From Buxus sempervirens (lineage: Eukaryota; Streptophyta; Magnoliopsida; Buxales; Buxaceae): 64,000 nucleotides of DNA. Position 1 is the stretch's first letter. Each line of letters begins with the position of its first letter. Of the stretch, positions 45,821 through 55,869 are shown piece by piece. The stretch is taken from contig OX387191.1 in NCBI GenBank assembly GCA_947561395.2, forward strand, positions 40,117,439 through 40,181,438, written 5' to 3'. The notes below the pieces were generated by a model. The model saw only the letters and a list, made by a program, of their open reading frames with translations, made no database searches and was not told where the DNA came from. A program made the position numbers and the translations under genes.

Positions 45821-46880
45821 GCAAACAGCAACTCAGTTTCGGGGTTGGCTTGGTTTTTGCTGTTTTCCCTTCTTCTGCCCCTTTACACCTGCTCCGAAAT
45901 CCCTTCCTTTTCACCCTACCTTGCTCCCCAAACCAAAAGACGTTTTCTCTAAGACTCTCCCATCATCTCCTCTCTTCTTTTTCTCTATTGTGCCTAAGCA
46001 AGGAGGAGGCTGCCTGCTGTTGGTGGCCAAAGGAGCTGCTCCAGCCCTCATCTCTACTTCAAGGAGGCTCTACACCTTGTTCCAGGGTTCATAAACACCA
46101 AGGTAATGTTTCCCATGGCTTGTTGTTCAACATAAATAAAAATAGGCTTATTCTAAGCATGTTATATATTCACCATCCTTAGCTTGCTTTCTTCCTTAGA
46201 ACAAATCTGTCTTCATGGTAGTTTGGCATGTGTTATCCTCTTCTTCTCACCGCATGAAAATCTCCAAGTAAGGGAGATCCTACGTTTGATTCTATGGCAG
46301 AATGAGAGATGGCCCCTCACAGTTTTGGCCATCTCAAGCTACTGTTTTGGTCTTATTGGAGCTGTTTTTAAGAGGAAGCATGTTTCCTCATACTTCATCC
46401 ATTGTATCCCACGTTAACCCCTCTCTTTCCCTTCTTTAGATATTTATGCTTAGATGATTTCGCATTTTCTTTGAGCATGAGGTTGGTAATGGGCTGTGTT
46501 GTTTATGATAGGGCTGTTTGTGTTAGATCATTCAAGCATATTGTTTGAAGCATGTGTTCCTCCCTACCCCCACTATAACATCTTCCAAGTTGCTGCCATG
46601 GGTAATAAGCATGCTCCCTTTTTTACATATACAGTTATACATGCCCCAAACATGACCTCATGCACATGCGCTTTCTTACTAGAATCATGCTAAGTTGTTC
46701 CTTTATTTGTTTATCATTTGATCTCCGCACGTGTGAGCACACGAAAGAAGGCAAGAATGAGGTTTCCCCCTCTCTCTGTACCAATGTGGGCTCACACAGG
46801 AGCCCACACAATCGTTGGAACATCCTAGGAAGCCTAGAAACCCCACCCCTATGCAAAAATCTGAAAAAAGGGCTTCTGTA

Positions 46881-46988
46881 TGTTGATCCGGCAACTCAGG
46901 TCGGATCAACAAAGCCCCATTCGTAGCCGGCAAAAGATGCCGGATACACAGAGCCCTGTGTGTAACCGGCATCTTAGGCCGGCTACAC
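46881..46988 (+). repeat. Second palindrome cluster of LTR-B, downstream of TATA
   Basis: TGTTGATCCG/CGGATCAACA around GCAACTCAGGT, then GTAGCCGGC...GCCGGATAC and GTGTAACCGGC...GCCGGCTACAC. Arms differ from those upstream but remain complementary. Confidence 0.7.
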
Positions 46989-49415
46989 TGCCAGAATGTT
47001 ATTTTTGCTGTTTTGTGATCTTGTGTTGTTTTGTTGGTTTGATTGATCAATCCGGACGAACCAGAAGGTGCTGTTTTGTGATCTTGTGTTGTTTTGTTGG
47101 TTTGATTGATCAATCCGGACGAACCAGAAGGGTTTCCGGGTCACCCGGAAACCCAAGATGGGCCATGGACCGACCCGGTCCAAATTGATTCTTGGTGGGC
47201 CTTCCAATAGGGCCCACTCAGCCCGTCAAGCTTACTTTTGCTAAACAAAGATAACCAAATTGATTGAATGGGCCAAACCCATTGGAGGCCCATCAAGGCC
47301 CAACTTGGGGCATGCATGTTTAGTTAAGTTGTGGTTTGGTCGAGACCACGGGTAGGGCCTATCGGGCCCACTAAGCCCATTGAACCAAGTTAACTTAGGG
47401 TTTCCAAACCCTAACTTAGGAAGCCTTGGGTTTTTAAGCCGAAGCCCAGGTAAAGGGCCCCAAGCCTAAGGCCTGGCCCCCTTTGGCACAGTTAATTAAG
47501 GTAATCTGAAATCACTTGGCAACCCACTGTGTGGCCCACTCACGGGCCCACAAAGCAATCCAGACTCACTTTTTGCATGGAAATCAAATTTAATCAAACT
47601 TGAACCATTAAATAAAATCAATTCATTTGAACCAAGCCCAAAAGGCTTCCCAAGCTAGAATGAGACCCACCAGGGGATACGTGGGCTCAACCAAGCCCAC
47701 CAAGGAATCCGCGGGCCTTCCAACGGGGCCCACCCAATCAGACTCATCTCATCTTTCACTAAAAAGATAAAATCAAGTAAAGGGACCCACACTGCTTTGG
47801 CGGTCCCACCAGACTTAACCGAATTGAATGCTGGATTAAGAATCGGGTGAGTGAGAGACCAAAAGTTGACTCAAACCAGGGAAACCTATGGGACCCGTCA
47901 CTCGACAGAGTGGACTGGGGTGTCTACAGACTTCCCCTGACCACAACCGAGAACCTACTTAGAATCTCAAGCCGCAAACCAAGCCTTAGTAGAAGAACTT
48001 AGGCACCCAGGTGTCTGCCTGCACCCCATCAGGCAGTGGCGACTCCAAACAATCTTGAGGCACGCATCATTCTGCATGCGCCTCGTCGTGCGACCGAAAT
48101 CAGGTGCGCACACCTTGCCTTGTTTGTATATGACCAACATTTTCCTTCTTCGCAGCTCCTCCTGGCCTGCCTTGATGATGTGGATATTGGGGTTGCCCGC
48201 GAGATGGTAGTATAGGACGCTTTTGAGTGAGACCTCCGATGTCAGCCCTACCAGTGCTTCCTTGGGAGGCTTGGTAGGGTGATGTATCTGGGAGAGCGCC
48301 TGTATATCAGCACACAGGCGTGCCCCGTATCCTAGTTCCCCCTCCTCCTGTGGGTCCCGACACGCTCCTTCTTGGTTTTGATATTGGCTAGTTTGATCAG
48401 TATCAGGATGCGGAGGGGCTTACAGTAGCTGGGGATTATGACGAGTGGATTAGGAGGGTGTCTATTGGGTGCCTGATGGATCGACCCACTCGTGCCGGGG
48501 TGACAGAGATTGGCGGGATCTATATCCGAGTGCATGATGACACTGTGAGTTTCATGATCTTCATCTTCTCATCTTATTTCCTTCAATTCTGTGTTTATGA
48601 CTCTAACTCCGCTCTTATTGACAGGTATATGAGCTAAATGCTCTACGGGATCAGTTCCAGAGTCAGCGGGCCGTGATCGATGATATGATTGTGGAGCATG
48701 ATGCAGTCGTGGCCCAGAGAGATTCCTAGATCAGAGAGCTGGAGGCTCTGGTTGCTGAGCTCAGGGCTAGACAGGTATCTGACTCTTTACAATTTTATCT
48801 CTTTCATTTCTATGCTTCTTTGCTATTCTGATATGAACTGCTTGAATTTTGCAGGGTCCAGTCCCAGATCATGGTTCTGCCTTCAAGCCCGATTTTCTTG
48901 TTCCTGATCCATCTCCGGTTTGGGCTATCGATCTTGAGGACGCCCCAGCTGCTGACTCGGTTGTAGTCCCTGTGCCCGCTGCTCCTATGGATCCTGTGGG
49001 TCCTTCATCTCCAGTGGTGGTTCCTGAGCCAGAGGATATCCCTGCTGCGGACCTGGTTGAGCCGGATCCCCTAGTTCCTGCTGCAGACACCCCTGGTAAG
49101 TTTTCTTTAGTTTCACCTCTTTGGTTTATCTGGATAGTTCAATTTCTGACTCTTTCTATTGACCCAGCTATTTCTGTTCCTGGCCCTTCTTCTGCTGCTG
49201 CCGGGCCTTTTAGAGCTACGAGAGCGGAGACCGCTGTGGCTGAGGGTCCAGTTGAGCCTGTTCCTACTGAGCCTGAGGCTTTCTCACTAGATTCTGCTCC
49301 TGACCCGCCTCCAGATGTTTCGAACTACTGCTTGGAGTATCAGATACAGTCCATTGTGGGCCGGATGCCTCACCATGCCGCCACGCGTATCATTTCCCAT
49401 GTCTTTAGTCGTTGA

Positions 49416-49670
49416 CCATCTCAAGGTAGAGGACGCGGGGATGATCCTGCACAGGAGTAGTAGATTAGGAGTTCTATGTATTTATATCATCCCTTGTAGA
49501 AAGAAACTTGCATATATATATATATATATGAAATTTTTTTTTATTCATTCTCTCTTGCCTTGACCTCTTTTCTTTTCAATTTCATGCAATTTAGACTTGT
49601 ATACAGGTGAAACAGGTAAAAAATTCAGAATTTTCTTCCTTTTCTTTTTTTTTTTTTTGCCTTTTTTCTT
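49416..49670. other. Short spacer between the two antisense genes
   Basis: Noncoding; includes a (TA)n run (about 49513-49530) and a T-rich tract. Presumably the 3' end of the PMD-type transcript. Confidence 0.5.
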
Positions 49671-49671
49671 T

Positions 49672-49832
49672 GTATCCGATATATCAGATCGGATACATTA
49701 AAACCTCTTTGTATCCAATATAATTTGTCGGATACATTAACATCCCCTTGTATCCGACATTTTTCATCAGATAAGAATAAAACCTTTTGTATCCGATCTG
49801 ATATGTCGGATACATTAAAACATTCTATAAAA
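49672..49832 (+). promoter_or_regulatory. Palindrome array and TATA box of the DUF7745-type antisense gene
   Basis: Four palindromes (TATCCGAT...ATCGGATA, TATCCAAT...GTCGGATA, TATCCGAC...ATCAGATA, TATCCGAT...GTCGGATA) end about 10 bases before TTCTATAAAAGC (49824-49832). The ATG at 49943 lies about 110 bases downstream. This is the LTR U3 layout, in a non-LTR position. Confidence 0.6.
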
Positions 49833-49942
49833 GCAATGGGCCTCGGGATTTGAGTCATTTTCACGACTTTTTGAGTTTAGAAAACCCCTTTTTCGCCTTT
49901 TTCTTCCTTCCATTGATTCTTAGCTTGCTCCCATCATCCCCA

Positions 49943-51627
49943 ATGGATTCCGGATCATCTTCTGCCCCATTGTTGTCTGTCCACGTAGCCTCCCCTGCAA
50001 AACAACCTCTTAGATCAAAACCCCATAACCTCACTAGGTATAGCCCTGTAGATTCATTCTACACTAGGTGGGTTAACTCTATGACTCTTGATGAAGAGAG
50101 GAAATGGGATTCCACCCATCTAGGCCATGTTCTGCTTATCCCAAAGATTCCCTTCAAGTGGGAGATTATTGAAGCTATGATTGGTCACTGGGTACCTGAC
50201 CTAAACCTTTTCCGTTTTGGAAACCATGAGATGAGCCGAACCATTGAAGAGGTTGAAACTATCCTGGGCTTGAGGTTTGCAGAAAAGGTAGTGAACCCAC
50301 CCCTTAGGCCCAGTTACAAGAAAGAGGCCTCTACTTTCCTGGGTATAAGGAAGAAGGATTTAGGGGATTCTGACACCCTTTTGACTTTGTCCAAGTCTTT
50401 TCTGACTGAGAAGCTCTTGAGGGGGGAGAACAAGGAAGCCAAGTTCAATGCCTTAACCTTGATAGTGGTTAACCAACTGTTCTTTCCACGGGATGACGAT
50501 GAGGTAGACTTGGCCCTCATCTCAGTTGTATGCCAGGTTAGGGAGCAGGAGAGATTGGCCCCTATGATTTTGGGAGAGATGTACCAGGCTTTGACTGATT
50601 GCTATTATAGGAAGAAGAAGCGCTTCCTATCATGTACCCCTATCCTGCAGGTAAACTTTTTTCTTCTTTTTTTTCTTTTTGCTTTTTTTTCTTTTTCTTT
50701 ACAATATACTGAAATATCCCTCCTCCTTTGCAGCTTTGGCTACTTGACCACCTGAGTCAGATTGAAGAGATCAATCGACACTTCTTCCCAAGCTTGAAAA
50801 TTCCCATCTTGATGAACAACCGGGGGTGTCCTGATATTCTAGGGGGTAAACAGGGCTGGTTTACTTTCTTAGCTACACTCCAGGATGATCAGGTGAGGTG
50901 GCCTGGTACTTATCAGCCCAATGCAGAGACTGTGATCAGCTTCCGAGACCGCAACTTTTTGGTTCTGGCTGGCTTGAGACATGCGGTGCTTTACCTCCCT
51001 TTGCGGGTTCTTCGCCAGTTTAGAGCAACCCAGGGGATTATAATCCCAAGTGGATATGAGGACCATCTTGGGCCACTTTCACCAGCCACCATGAAGCTGA
51101 ATGCTTGGTTGATGAGGGAGTGGTCCTATGTTCGTTTTATGCGGAGCCCAGTCTTCTCAGTGTCCCATGTAAAGGATTATCTCTTCTGGATCAAGGAGCA
51201 GATACAGAGTCAGGCCCCAGTACCCGAAGATCCTCCTGCAGTCTTGGCTCCTACTTATGAAGACATTCTGGAGTCTTAGAGAGCCTCTCACAAGCGACTT
51301 CAGCAGATATGGGTACGAGAGACCAAGGAGCTCAGGATACGGGGTGTTTATCTGGAGAGGCAGCTTGAGGAGCAGATATCTCGCCGTACAGCTATGGAGG
51401 AGAAACTGGAGGAGCAGAGGCAGGCCCGCCGCTTTGAGGTCCAGATGATACGGTAGAAGTACCAGGATGCTTTAGCTAGCCTTAGGAGCATGCGGATTAG
51501 ATAGACCCTTTCAGATGAGGTCATTTCCTTCTTGGGTGATCCCGCTGCAGAAGGGGCTTCTGGAGTCATTGCAACTCAGGCAGCTCGGATTCGGGAGCTT
51601 GAGGAGCAGCTAGGAGACAGAGACTAG
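49943..51627 (+). pseudogene. Antisense DUF7745-like gene of Tat-1 (two exons, coiled-coil tail)
   Basis: Starts MDSGSSSAPLLSVHVASPAK. Blocks WEIIEAMIGHWVPDLNLFRF, GNHEMSRTIEEVETILGLRF and ALTLIVVNQLFFPRDDDEVD are followed by intron 50651-50733 (CAG|GTAAAC ... TTTGCAG), then LWLLDHLSQIEEINRHFFPS, PDILGGKQGWFTFLATLQ and PLRVLRQFRATQGIIIPSGY. The order (GHWDP-like motif, T.EEY-like helix, WL..H segment, aromatic W...L block) is what I associate with plant DUF7745 proteins, often found in retroelements. The C-terminal part is an Arg/Glu-rich coiled coil. The first exon is fully open. A few breaks lie in the tail. Role unknown. Confidence 0.6.
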
Positions 51628-52605
51628 CCTTATTTCCTGCACATTTTTTTTCTTTTTTCTTTTCATACCTTTGTACGAAAGCAAACTCCAATAGTGGAAG
51701 GACAAAGGATTTAATTCAAAAATAAATTTTTTATATTATTGGCCTCAGAATGCTCAGATGCTTGTAAAAACAAAGGTTTTATGAAAAGTATTTGATTTAT
51801 CATCACTGTCCAAAGTATAGTTTTTTCTTTTTTTAATTTTCTTAATTTTTTTTGAAATTTGGTCCATGCACTTAATCACCCATAATTAAAGGAATTAAAA
51901 CCAGGTTAAATAATGAAAAGGGTAATCCAAAAAATAATGAGGGATCAAAAACCGTCAATCTTAGGACCTTTAGAGTCATCCCCAAATGCTTTTTCTTCCA
52001 AAACTGACCCATTTTGCTTAGTCTCAATATTCATGCTGATTTCGTTTCAAGCTTAGATCCCCATGATCAACTCAACTTCTGATTTTTTTTCTTTTTGCCA
52101 ATATTGCCCCTAGCGCCAGTTACGGTTTTCACTAGGGCCAACTTCTGCATTCTGTCATCACCAATTTTACCCTGACATTTGAATGAACAAAACTAAGATC
52201 ACCGAGGGCTTAAAAATAGGACGAAACAAAGGCTAGGCTTGGTTTATGAAAGAGAGGGTATTAAAGGCCCAAAATTTTTCAAATGTGGAAATAGGTCAAC
52301 CGGACTTACAGTCATGATTTAACCCTTTTTCCCCAAATTGCATTCTTTGCATCTCTTTTCACACTTGGTTTTCATTTGCCATTTTTCATTGCCTTTTCTC
52401 TCTTTTTTCATTTTTCTCATTTTTGCCCCAATTGGCCTTGTCCCAATTTGCTTTGCCCCAGTATAAAGCTGTAAGTCCGGTTTAGGTTTATCAAAGAAAT
52501 GAACCGGCTCAACTTGGCTAGACTAGGGATTAAAATTTTGAATGAAATAAAGAAAGATGGCCTCAGATCATTTCCTAGTAATGTTCAATCAAGGAAAATA
52601 CCTTT
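51628..52605. other. Spacer between convergent antisense gene and pol, with inverted repeat
   Basis: AT-rich noncoding sequence where the plus-strand DUF7745-type gene and minus-strand pol converge. It holds the inverted repeat at 52298-52482. Confidence 0.6.
52298..52482. terminator. 14-base inverted repeat between convergent genes
   Basis: AACCGGACTTACAG (52298-52311) and its exact complement CTGTAAGTCCGGTT (52469-52482), separated by 157 bases. A role in transcript ending is only inferred from its position. Confidence 0.35.
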
Positions 52606-52665
52606 TTACTGCATTAGAGTTAATTGCTCAGGAAAATCTGTCCCATCCATTTCTGTTAAGATGAG
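52606..52665 (-). pseudogene. C-terminal tail of Tat-1 integrase/pol
   Basis: The minus strand reads TEMDGTDFPEQLTLMQ then a stop, the usual end of Tat pol (after the GGALIL motif). It continues the reading at 55870, across the LTR-B insertion. The stop is taken as the natural end of pol. Confidence 0.7.
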
Positions 52666-53710
52666 TGTGCGCGCGTAGGAAACGCGGTACGGGGTGATTC
52701 GGAGTCGCCACCGCCTGATGGGGTGCAGGCGGACACCTAGGTGCCTAATCTTGTCTATTTAGGGCTTGTGGTCTGCGGCTTGAGATTCTAAGTCGGTTCT
52801 CGGTTGTGGTCTGGGGAAGTCCGTAGACACCCCAGTCCACCCCGTCGGATGACGGGTCCCGTGGGTTCCCTGATTTGAGTCAGCTTTTCCTATTTGGCTC
52901 TCATCCGATTCCTAATCCAGTATGTAACTTGGTTAAGTCTTGGCGGGACCACCTGAGTGGTGTGGGTCCCTTTAGTTGATTTTATCTTTGCTTAACTTAA
53001 GTGATCTGGGTCTGATTGGGTGGGCCCCGTTGGAAGGCCCACGGTGCCCTTGGTGGGCTTGGGTAAGCCCATGTGCCCTTGGTGGGCCTCTGTCTAGCCC
53101 TAGGAGGCCCTGTGGGCTTTGGATAATGAGTTGGTTTTACATTGGGGTTCAAGTTTGATTATTAAGTCACTTTCATGCAGAAGGTGGGCCGGATTGGTTT
53201 GTGGGCCCCTTAGGTGGGCCCACATGGTGGCCAAGTAAGCTTAGTTTATCTTATTTAATTTTGCCAACGTGGGCTGGTCACTGGGCTTGGGGCCCGTGAT
53301 CTAGACTTTGGGCTTGAAAGCCCAGTGCTTCGAAGTTTAGGGCTTGCACCCTAACTTGGCTTGATTAGCGGGCTTTGGCGAGCCCGACAGGCCCTAGCCC
53401 ATGGTCTCGGCCAAACCATGCAATCCATATACTAATCCACACATCAAGGTACGGGTGGGTCGCATTGGGTTTGGCCCATCCGATTAGATCGGTTGGTTTC
53501 ACTTAATCTTGCTTAAGTTGCATGCTTTGGTGTTTATTGGGCTTGGTGGGCCCCGTTGGAAGGCCCACTAATGAGCCAAGTTGGACTGGTTGGTCCAAGT
53601 CCCAAGTTGGGTTTCCGGGTGACCCGGATACCCTGTTGGTTCAGTTGGTTTAGCTTCAAATCCTTCAAAAATTCGGCAAAGGATCAACAATGCACAAAAT
53701 ACACTTTCTG

Positions 53711-53857
53711 TGTGTATCCGGTAACTCAGGCCGGATACACAGGGTCTACAGGTGATCCGGCCTAGGCAGCCGGATACACAGGGGCCATAGGTTATCCGGC
53801 CTTAGCTGCCGGATATACCTAGGCCACAGGTGATCCGGCCTGAGTTGTCGGATCACC
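53711..53857 (-). repeat. Second palindrome cluster of LTR-B, downstream of TATA
   Basis: Four palindromes: GTGTATCCGG...CCGGATACAC, GTGATCCGGCC...GCCGGATAC, TTATCCGGC...GCCGGATAT and GGTGATCCG...CGGATCACC. The flanking arm bases differ from one palindrome to the next, with matching changes on the other arm in the first and last. Confidence 0.75.
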
Positions 53858-54875
53858 CTGAAATGGCCTCTTTTTTGGTTTCTGCCTTTCGGGATTGATT
53901 CCAGGGGGTTCCTAGGGCATCCTAATGGTCTGGTGGGCCCCCGTGAGGGCCCACATTGGTTCAGATTTGGGAGAAGCCACATTCGGCTTCTCCCTTTGGG
54001 TCTTTTTAGCGATGGAAAGGGGATGCAAAACAGTGGGGAAGGGGTTCATGCTTGCAGAAAATGGTCTTCCAATTGGGGAGGAAAGCATGCCAACTTATCA
54101 AAATAGCTAAGTAAGAACCCTAGCAATATGCATGGACAGGGCACGAATCAAGTACATAAAGCATCAAAAACTGCATGTTCGCACAATCTAAACATACATG
54201 TCATTACGTATGCAAAAGAAGACACAAGGAGAGAAAAAAAAGCAGCCAGGCCTAATTCCAGTCTCATGCTTTCAAAGAACTCGAAGAAGGGAAAGAGAAG
54301 GGGGCTTATCATAGGGGTACATTGGATGAAAAGGGGAGGAACACTCTCCTATAGATCCTCAAAATAGCACACTAAAAAACCACTAAAGCCAGTAAAAAGA
54401 GACTCTCATGTTTAAAAAAAAAAGAGCCTACGTGGGCTTCTTAGCCGGGTGGACCCTTATGCCAGAAAAATGAAACTACTTGCATGCTTAGCATGGTAGG
54501 AACATGGCCCCATGCAAAAAGAGGAAACCACACAGCAACATTTTCAGAAAAATACGAATTTAATATATGTTGGATCTAACATGGTGAGGAGTCTTACCTT
54601 AGGTTTTAAAACCTTTTTTGGGATGTGTTGACACCTCCTTGCAGTAAGGAAGTGAGCTGGAACTCCTCCTTTGGCCACCACAGCACTTCAGTCCTTCTTG
54701 TTTCAACAAGAATGGAGAGGAGAAGGAAGAGATGAGAGTGGCTTGGGGTGGTATGGGGAGGTGATGGGAGGCTAATAGGGTTGGAAGAGATAGGATTCGA
54801 GGTGTGCAGGTGAGAGAAGAGAGCAGGAGAAAGAAAAAAATCAAAGCCCACCCCGGACTGAGCTGCTATTTTTGG

Positions 54876-55141
54876 TATTTATAAGCAACTTAATGTATCC
54901 GGCAACTCATGCCGGATACACTAAGCCCCTCCTTATCCGGCCTTCAAGGTCGGATACACTGGCTTCTCTTTGTATCCGGCAACTCAGACCGGATACATGA
55001 CTTAATCATTTCAAAATTTAATGCCGCCGCGAAGTTGTCGGGCAATCGGCGCGAATCTCGCGCGAATATCTTTATGTATCCGGCCTTCAAGTCCGGATAT
55101 GAAGGAGAGGCAGTGACTCCGGCATATATGACCGGATACAA
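54876..55141 (-). promoter_or_regulatory. LTR-B U3 palindrome array and TATA box
   Basis: Minus-strand palindromes TATCCGGC...GCCGGATA and variants, the last ending within about 10 bases of CTTATAAATACC. Confidence 0.6.
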
Positions 55142-55869
55142 GTTGAAAAATTATGGATTTGCCCCTCGACTTGATCGATTCGACCGATTCGACACTTTTT
55201 AACAATTACAGATTGGTCCCTGCGAATTTCAGTTTAGTCCCTGGGATTTTTATTAAGTTTTGGATATTTAAGATTTAGTCCCTGAGATATTTCGCTGCAT
55301 TGGCTGCCACGTGTGCAGCTTCTGCGCCACGTGTGCAGCTTTCGGCTTTGCAGCCCGGGAACTTTGACAGCTCATATCTCTTTCATCTGAACTCCAATTT
55401 GAGCAAACTCAATTGCGTTGAACTCGTATCGGAGCCCTCTATTTAATGTCATGGGGGTAAGCATTTGGCATGGAAATCAAGGAAAAGTCAACTTTTGGCC
55501 TTCCCTTAAGTTTGACCGCCCTTAGAACCTTCATTCGGACTCCGATTCCTGCAAACCCAGTTGTGTTGGACCCGTGTCGAAATTCTTTATCCAATGGCAT
55601 AGATCAAGGTATTTGGCACGGAATTCGAGGAAAAGTCAACTCTCGGCTCTTCCTCAAGTTTGACCGCCTGCAGAACCTTCATCCGGACTCCGATTCCTGC
55701 AAACCCAGTTGCGTTGGACCCGTGTCGGGATTCTCTATCCATGGAGATAAAGCAAGGTGGCCAAATTTTATCTGATTAAAAGGTCAACTTTTTCACCCCT
55801 TAGGGTTTGACTTTTTAGCCGGGTTTTGCATTTCTGGCTTTTCGGGAGCGCAAAAATGAGGTGCTTACA

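Larger units (their letters stand above)
45002..48112 (+). repeat. Solo LTR-B inside an intron of the antisense PMD-type gene
   Basis: Starts TGTAAGCACC and ends GTGCGCACA; 3111 bp; perfect 5-bp duplications CCTTG (44997-45001 and 48113-48117). The TATA box CCTATAAAAGG (45811-45820) shows plus orientation. Upstream are palindromes (45555-45798) and downstream a second cluster (46881-46988). A 62-base direct duplication lies at about 47008-47131. No internal region. Confidence 0.93.
43557..49415 (+). pseudogene. Antisense plant-mobile-domain-like gene of Tat-1 (multi-exon, broken)
   Basis: Exon 1 (43557-43706) gives MARSRSRVREEADPANQPST and ends at GAG|GTAGGT; a 74-base intron (43707-43780) ends TTTTTAG. 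Then come an Arg/Gly-rich segment and the core (about 44089-44680) with LRREFGRCRLDYFLSIPL, FHLPDVELGIHPSDFVMITG and WLQESLTRHYEG, which looks like the plant mobile domain (PMD, aminotransferase-like; PF10536 type). PMD proteins include Arabidopsis MAIN/MAIL1 (transposon silencing) and PMD-C forms carried by transposons. Later blocks include a coiled coil (LNALRDQFQSQRAVIDDMI) and a Pro/Ala/Val-rich acidic tail. Solo LTR-B (45002-48112) lies in an intron-like interval. A few breaks are present. Function in the element is unknown. Confidence 0.65.
52666..55869 (-). repeat. Solo LTR-B inserted at the 3' end of Tat-1 pol
   Basis: Plus-strand ends TGTGCGCGCGTAGG and GGTGCTTACA, 3204 bp, with perfect 5-bp duplications ATGAG (52661-52665 and 55870-55874). 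TATA box (minus strand CTTATAAATACC, 54876-54886) and palindromes 54893-55141 show minus orientation. It was first read as the 3' LTR of the pol element; the duplication and the pol tail on its far side show it is a separate insertion. Confidence 0.93.

Noticed and set aside
39180-52605. A separate plus-strand element with PMD and DUF7745 genes in sense orientation
   Set aside because: The LTR-A TATA box and the polypurine tract face the minus strand, matching the gag-pol orientation further right; the genes are antisense.
52666-55869. 3' LTR of the element whose pol lies at 55870-58920
   Set aside because: Perfect ATGAG duplications flank it and the pol reading resumes on its far side, so it is a separate solo LTR-B.
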